Assembly (NCBI RefSeq): GCF_035784015.1
Contig: NZ_JALKOW010000007.1
Reading direction: 5' to 3' (one strand)
From: Comamonas sp009360615
Lineage (GTDB): Bacteria > Pseudomonadota > Gammaproteobacteria > Burkholderiales > Burkholderiaceae_C
DNA length: 64,000 nucleotides
Of this stretch, positions 59,644 to 64,000 are shown one piece after another. Below the pieces are notes generated by a model. The model saw nothing but the letters and a program-made list of their open reading frames with translations. It was not told where the DNA came from and did no database searches. Position 1 is the first letter of the stretch. Every line of letters begins with the position of its first letter. Both the position numbers and the translations under genes were made by a program.

Positions 59644-61326
59644 TTAAGATGCAGAGCCGTCAACAGACTCAAGCAATATGAGGTAGATTCCGTTAGGCTC
59701 AATTACCAAGTTTGACTTATAAGAGTCTCCCAGATAGATACTCTTGTTACTGATCTCCTGCAGTTTTGCTCGAGACGGATCAGTGAAGTAATTGCTATTT
59801 TTCTGATCCACAGCGAAAACTCGCTCTCGAACCTTTTTGTAGCGAATACTAGAAGGCAAATTCGTAGCTGAAATCGTCGATGGGTATGCGGTACTAGGGC
59901 AAACCATCGTAGGTGTCGCACCTTCAGAGGGCTTGCAGCCTTGGTAATTCCACACCATCATTGATGCGCCCGTGGAATCCTCTGCAGCCATAGCATAGAC
60001 GCCAATTCCCTCATCTGATAGACGATTAGATCCCGCACTTACACGATTCCCCTTCATCATTGACTTCATTAGAAGCATATTTCCGAAAGGAGTAAAAGTG
60101 TTAGTTGGAACGGGGTCGTATGACTGCCAGAGTTGCTGATAAGTTGCATTCGCGTAGGGACCAACTGGATTTTTTGTCACAAATTGATCTTTCAGACCTC
60201 CTTGGCGTTGCCGAGTAAGCCAGTTAAACGGATAAGTATTTGACTCGTTTGCAAACCAGTAGTGCAGTGATGCTACACCTGCAGCCCCGCGCGCGTAATC
60301 AGTTCTGTCGCACATGTCACAAGATGGACCAGGATAAATCCCTGTTTCAGTAACATAACTCGGAATGTTTGTACTAATGCCACGAGCACGCAGCATATTT
60401 TCCAATTCTGCTCGCTGTCCGGCGACGAATCGAGGTTTTGTACTTAAGCGTTTTATTTTTCCGTCGTTGTCGACATCTACATATGCATGGTATGAGATGA
60501 AGTCAAGCTTCTTATCTGGATTAGTATCGGCAGCATAGCCATCGAAAAATGCAGAAAACCAGCTTTTATTAAAGTAATAGAAGGCAGGTCCACCAACTTT
60601 AATAGGTTTGTAGCTATTTGAAACGGCAGCTAGCTGTTTATTTACATTATTTACTGCCTTATAGACAGAAGCGTAATATGGATATACTTCTGTTGGCTTG
60701 ATCTTTGTACCCGGCTCGTCGGGCTCATTCCAACCCTCAATATAGGTGAGCTTCGGGTGTGCTTTCTTAATAGCGAGAAGAATTCGCTCAATGTTTGCAA
60801 CTGCCGCATCCGGCCCACCATCACTCATAAATGTTGGAGCACCGTTAAGTCGAAGGTTTCCCAGGATTTGATCAGCGGCTTTATCCGCGTCAGACAGATA
60901 ACTTTCAAATGGAGGATTAAGTGTGCAAGGCTTATTGGCAGCAGGTACTGAGTCTATATCCTCTACGCAAGGAGGTACCTTGGCCTCATTTGGGCTGTTA
61001 AGCCACACACGATAGATGGCACCATGCAGGCCATTAGAATTCAAATATGCGATATCGCCTGCGCGCTGTGGAACAGTGACGCTCGTAGTGTGAAGGTTAT
61101 TGTATTTTTCACTACGAAGCAAACTCCCTTGCGATTGTGCATAATCCACAGAAATTACAGTGGATTCATTCGTTACAGCCGGAGATGAATCATCTCCACC
61201 ACAACCCGCAATAAGAAGTGCAGCTGCAACAGACAAGACCGTATGGGAAATCCGAGTCTTATTTACAATCCCCTTAAAATTAGAGGTACGATTTTTTTCA
61301 TTTTCTTTGAACCGATTGACTATCAA
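59644..61326 (-). CDS. Secreted lipoprotein with glycosidase-like fold
   Basis: A 560-aa protein with a TTG start behind AAGGAGA. A long n-region leads to a lipoprotein signal, LSVAAALLIAGCGGDDSS (Cys at about 42). The body has features of a GH-A clan (TIM barrel) glycosidase: AHPKLTYIEGWNEPDEPGTK with the acid/base N-E-P, and YVTETGIYPG, which could supply the nucleophile Glu. This resembles GH39- or GH5-type enzymes. It would act on a polysaccharide outside the cell or in the periplasm. Confidence 0.72.
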   Translation of the reverse strand: MIVNRFKENEKNRTSNFKGIVNKTRISHTVLSVAAALLIAGCGGDDSSPAVTNESTVISVDYAQSQGSLLRSEKYNNLHTTSVTVPQRAGDIAYLNSNGLHGAIYRVWLNSPNEAKVPPCVEDIDSVPAANKPCTLNPPFESYLSDADKAADQILGNLRLNGAPTFMSDGGPDAAVANIERILLAIKKAHPKLTYIEGWNEPDEPGTKIKPTEVYPYYASVYKAVNNVNKQLAAVSNSYKPIKVGGPAFYYFNKSWFSAFFDGYAADTNPDKKLDFISYHAYVDVDNDGKIKRLSTKPRFVAGQRAELENMLRARGISTNIPSYVTETGIYPGPSCDMCDRTDYARGAAGVASLHYWFANESNTYPFNWLTRQRQGGLKDQFVTKNPVGPYANATYQQLWQSYDPVPTNTFTPFGNMLLMKSMMKGNRVSAGSNRLSDEGIGVYAMAAEDSTGASMMVWNYQGCKPSEGATPTMVCPSTAYPSTISATNLPSSIRYKKVRERVFAVDQKNSNYFTDPSRAKLQEISNKSIYLGDSYKSNLVIEPNGIYLILLESVDGSAS

Positions 61327-61484
61327 CGTTTGTCTCCTTTATTAAATATAACCAACAATTCTCTAGTTTATATGAATTTTAGGCAAATAACCTCCTAGGC
61401 GATTTTCGCCTAAATTAATACAAGTGAAAATTTATTAATAAGATAGAGCAATATGAATGCTCACCACCTTACTACGGGCCATCA

Positions 61485-61514
61485 GCGCCTTCTTTAAAAA
61501 TATAAAGAAGGCGC
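61485..61514. other. Long hairpin between the two glycosidase-like genes
   Basis: GCGCCTTCTTTA (61485 to 61496) and TAAAGAAGGCGC (61503 to 61514), a perfect 12-bp stem with a 6-nt loop, 23 bp past the stop of the leftward glycosidase gene. There is no U tract after it on the minus strand, so an mRNA-processing or stabilising role is as likely as termination. Confidence 0.6.
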
Positions 61515-61537
61515 CACCGAACAATTCAAAATATGAT

Positions 61538-63574
61538 TTACTTTGTAACGGAAATTACGTCATAAAGTTCAAGATCGGGAAGTTGAATGTGCAGATCGTC
61601 GCCCACAACATTGCTTTCAATAATTTTTCCTGTTACCAGAGACTTGGCCTGCACTCCACCGTGCACGCAAATTCGCCCATCCCTTACCTTCACATGAGGC
61701 CCAAAGGATTTTCTGCGAGCCCCTGTCTGGTTTAAGAGATGTAACAGTAATCCTTCGTCATTCTCTCCAACAATTAGTTCTACTTGCTCTGGCAATGTCG
61801 CCGAAACTGGCGCATCGAGGAATTGGCCCACCATCCGGAAGAAGCAATCGCGGACCGATGTAATTCCAAACTCATGGTAGGTCTGACCGATCGACCAAGG
61901 AATTTGCAGCACGTTACCTGAGCCACTACGAATAGCCACAGCTGCAGGCTCATCTGTTGGGATATGTCCGTAACACTTCTCGGGAGGACCATAAGGAGCT
62001 TGTGGAAGGAGCTTCCCTATCACAATGGAACTGGGGCGCCAGATATAACTGGTGTAACCACCAAATACTGGCACAACACCCTTTTCATACTGATACTCTC
62101 TGGCATTGGGCTGGGGTAAGTCCGCAACGTATGTAGCCCAGAGATCCATCCCTTGACGCATCTCACCTGAACGCATGACAGAGGGTGCGGTACTGAGTTC
62201 CACACTACCGTCAGATGCAACTCCACCCTTGCCGGTGAGAATGACGTTACCGCCTGCATTTACAAAGCTATCAAGACACACGCCGGCTTCGGCACCGATA
62301 TCTACGATATCAGGCACGATGACAGTGGAGTAACGGCAAAGATCACCAGCCATCCACATTCTAGCCACCAGCTCTGTACCGAGAACATCAAACGGAATAT
62401 GCTGCTCTTTCAGAGCGGAATAGATCCCCCTATACTCAGCCACGCTTGCTGCATAGCCGGCATCTGCTTTGCGCAGTGGACTCGGCCTGAGTAGTGCAAC
62501 TTTCGAACCAGGTCTATAGCTGCCGTAGGCAGAACGGTTCTTCAAGAAGAAACTTTGAATCTCACCAGCAAGTTTATGGCTTGGGTAATCAATCCTTCCT
62601 GGAGCCCCCATCATATAGGTCGATGGATTACCGCCGCGAGCGATTGCTTGCAACAAATACTGTGCGAACAACTCTGGCTGCTCACCCGCCATCCGATAAG
62701 GCATGTCTACGAAACATGCAGAGTTAACGAGTACCGATGATGCCGGCATACCAGTGCGATACACACTGACCGCTTCACCTGTTGCATGTGGCCAGAGTTC
62801 ACGACCAAAGGCATTGTTAGCCTCATAGTAAATGATCGGAGATTCTCTGCTCATAATCATTGCAGCATCACGACCTTTTTCTGCGACGTGACGCGCCAAA
62901 CGATTTGTCAGATCCTGAACGACTGAGGCAGAGAACTGAAGCCAGCGCGCATAGTTTGCATGAGCAGGGCCATCGGGAAGTTCAATTCCTGGCGCATACT
63001 TCGAGAATGCCACCTTACAGTTCTCACAGTGGCAGACCCCATGATAGACACGGCTGTAATCCACCTCGGAAAACTTGAACCAGTTCACAAATAAGCCACT
63101 GATTTCATACCTATCCATTACTTCATCGATAATTTCGAATGATTTTTTCTGGTAATAGTCGCCATTTGGACAGGTACTATAAAGCGTGTTGTAAATTTGT
63201 GGCTTGCCCGATGGAGAGACGAATAGCCATTCCGGATGTTGTGCTGCCACATTCCCATAGACCTTAGAAAAGTCCATACGTGCCAAGACACGGATATTCC
63301 TTTTTCGCGCAGCTGAGATGGCGTCGCCAATTAGGTCACGCGAGGGGCGATCGCGTAAAAAGGGAGTTTGAGGTTGATAAGGAAGATCTGATGGATAAAA
63401 AGAAGCAATGCCACCAACATTTAGCAGCCAAGAATCTGCCCCGTGAGACTGAATAAAGTCAAGCACGCGCTCAACATCCATTGTTGCATCGATCTCTTGG
63501 ATATTGGTCTGAACATTCGAGTACGGCTTATTCCACCATCCACGGGTCACGTCAACCGAATTTTCTTGTGACAT
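61538..63574 (-). CDS. Putative glycoside hydrolase (GHL6-like, beta-galactosidase-type)
   Basis: A 678-aa cytoplasmic-looking protein without a signal peptide. Residues about 40 to 250 form a TIM-barrel part with DFIQSHGADSWLLNVGGIAS, NIRVLARMDFSKVY and ISGLFVNWFKFSE, then a Cys pair VCHCENC. About 380 to 560 resembles a beta-galactosidase trimerisation (glutamine-amidotransferase-like) domain (SVAEYRGIYSALKEQHIPFD; TVIVPDIVDIGAEAGVCLDS). This matches the hypothetical glycosyl hydrolase 6 type. It probably processes the sugar imported by the adjacent transporter. Confidence 0.72.
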   Translation of the reverse strand: MSQENSVDVTRGWWNKPYSNVQTNIQEIDATMDVERVLDFIQSHGADSWLLNVGGIASFYPSDLPYQPQTPFLRDRPSRDLIGDAISAARKRNIRVLARMDFSKVYGNVAAQHPEWLFVSPSGKPQIYNTLYSTCPNGDYYQKKSFEIIDEVMDRYEISGLFVNWFKFSEVDYSRVYHGVCHCENCKVAFSKYAPGIELPDGPAHANYARWLQFSASVVQDLTNRLARHVAEKGRDAAMIMSRESPIIYYEANNAFGRELWPHATGEAVSVYRTGMPASSVLVNSACFVDMPYRMAGEQPELFAQYLLQAIARGGNPSTYMMGAPGRIDYPSHKLAGEIQSFFLKNRSAYGSYRPGSKVALLRPSPLRKADAGYAASVAEYRGIYSALKEQHIPFDVLGTELVARMWMAGDLCRYSTVIVPDIVDIGAEAGVCLDSFVNAGGNVILTGKGGVASDGSVELSTAPSVMRSGEMRQGMDLWATYVADLPQPNAREYQYEKGVVPVFGGYTSYIWRPSSIVIGKLLPQAPYGPPEKCYGHIPTDEPAAVAIRSGSGNVLQIPWSIGQTYHEFGITSVRDCFFRMVGQFLDAPVSATLPEQVELIVGENDEGLLLHLLNQTGARRKSFGPHVKVRDGRICVHGGVQAKSLVTGKIIESNVVGDDLHIQLPDLELYDVISVTK

Positions 63575-63676
63575 TTTAGAATCCTGATATTCAATAATAC
63601 GTTAAGCGCGGCGAAGTGAAACTATCTCTTAATTGACAGATAGTTTCATTGAATTAATATCTTGCGCCGTGCCGTT

Positions 63677-64000
63677 TTAAGCGTGTTCTGCAATCTCTGG
63701 AGAAGATGCAAGCAACGTCCGCGTGTATTCGTGCTGAGGATTTTGAAATACGTCTTCTGTATTTCCCGCCTCAACAAATTGGCCACGATTCATTACCGCT
63801 ACCTTGTGTGCAACCAACCGAACTAGAGGCAGATCATGCGATATAAAGATGTAGGCTAAGCCGCGCTTCTCCTGCAGCGTCATCAGAACCTTAATAACCT
63901 GCGCTTGAACAGAGACATCGAGCGCCGACACAGGCTCATCCAAAATCAAGATCTTGGGCTCCAATGCCAATGCACGAGCAATAGCCACCCGTTGTCGCTG
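63677..64000 (-). CDS. Oligopeptide-type ABC transporter ATP-binding protein (N-terminal part outside window)
   Basis: The visible 107 residues are the C-terminal part of an ABC ATPase. The end of the signature region QRQRVAIARAL runs into the window edge. It is followed by Walker B ILILDEPVSALDVSVQAQV and the H loop FISHDLPLVR. The C-terminal tail GNTEDVFQNPQHEYTRTLLA is typical of the dipeptide/oligopeptide (Dpp/Opp) family. Such transporters often import oligosaccharides in clusters like this one. Confidence 0.9.
   Translation of the reverse strand, partial: QRQRVAIARALALEPKILILDEPVSALDVSVQAQVIKVLMTLQEKRGLAYIFISHDLPLVRLVAHKVAVMNRGQFVEAGNTEDVFQNPQHEYTRTLLASSPEIAEHA

Noticed and set aside
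1..64000. CRISPR array
   Set aside because: No regularly spaced short repeats with unique spacers were found. The only tandem arrays are coding repeats and the proline tract.
1..64000. Riboswitch or rRNA
   Set aside because: No rRNA sequence and no leader with a riboswitch form that I could recognise was seen.

Overview
The window looks like a piece of a betaproteobacterial chromosome, most likely from the family Comamonadaceae (Comamonas, Delftia or Acidovorax type). The basis is the codon style, the P2-like prophage gene content and the tRNA-Leu sequence; the genus itself is inference. It falls into four blocks that differ in base composition.

Block 1 (1 to about 23.2 kb) is the right part of a P2-like prophage, cut by the left edge of the window. 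It carries tail fibre, tail-fibre assembly, sheath (FI), tube (FII), E and frameshifted E+E', tape measure (T), U and D. After these come a type II restriction-modification pair of the Eco29kI type, then a leftward module with a two-helix membrane protein, two tiny proline-rich proteins, a lipoprotein and an S24-type repressor. A rightward early module follows: small DNA-binding proteins, a CII-like protein, an Ogr/Delta zinc finger, the rolling-circle replication protein gpA, a phage C5 methyltransferase and an AlpA-like excisionase candidate. The block closes with a leftward integrase and a 71-bp 3' fragment of tRNA-Leu(UAG), the presumed attachment core.

Block 2 (about 23.2 to 28.9 kb) is an AT-rich mobile module of three consecutive tyrosine-recombinase-type genes and a small coiled-coil gene, overlapping or nearly so. 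It resembles Tn554-type and 'gamma-mobile-trio' recombinase modules. The middle recombinase has lost its reading frame near its C-terminus.

Block 3 (about 29 to 53.8 kb) is a dense defence island. In order it holds an ABC three-component system (nuclease-like protein, middle component, DUF3732 ATPase) and a small protein with a duplicated Cys motif. Next is an operon of a class I methyltransferase, a short SF1 helicase and a 744-aa protein ending in an AlkB/ALKBH8-like dioxygenase; I do not recognise this operon as a described system. Then come a HEPN-CBS protein with a second HEPN-like protein, and a CBASS locus with two nucleotidyltransferases, an E2-like protein, a four-TM effector and a divergent WYL regulator (CapW-like). 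Beyond these are IS481 and IS3 remnants, a HAD protein, a dual-specificity-phosphatase-like protein and a second ABC three-component system. In the second system, a tiny membrane protein shares a Gly-Arg-Asp motif with the first component.

Block 4 (53.9 to 64 kb) is a sugar and sugar-acid utilisation cluster: glycerate 2-kinase, aldose 1-epimerase, SMP-30 lactonase, tartronate semialdehyde reductase, a secreted glycosidase-like lipoprotein, a GHL6-like glycosidase and the start of an oligopeptide-type ABC transporter. Much of it is AT-rich compared with the prophage. All functions are read from sequence motifs; no database search was possible.
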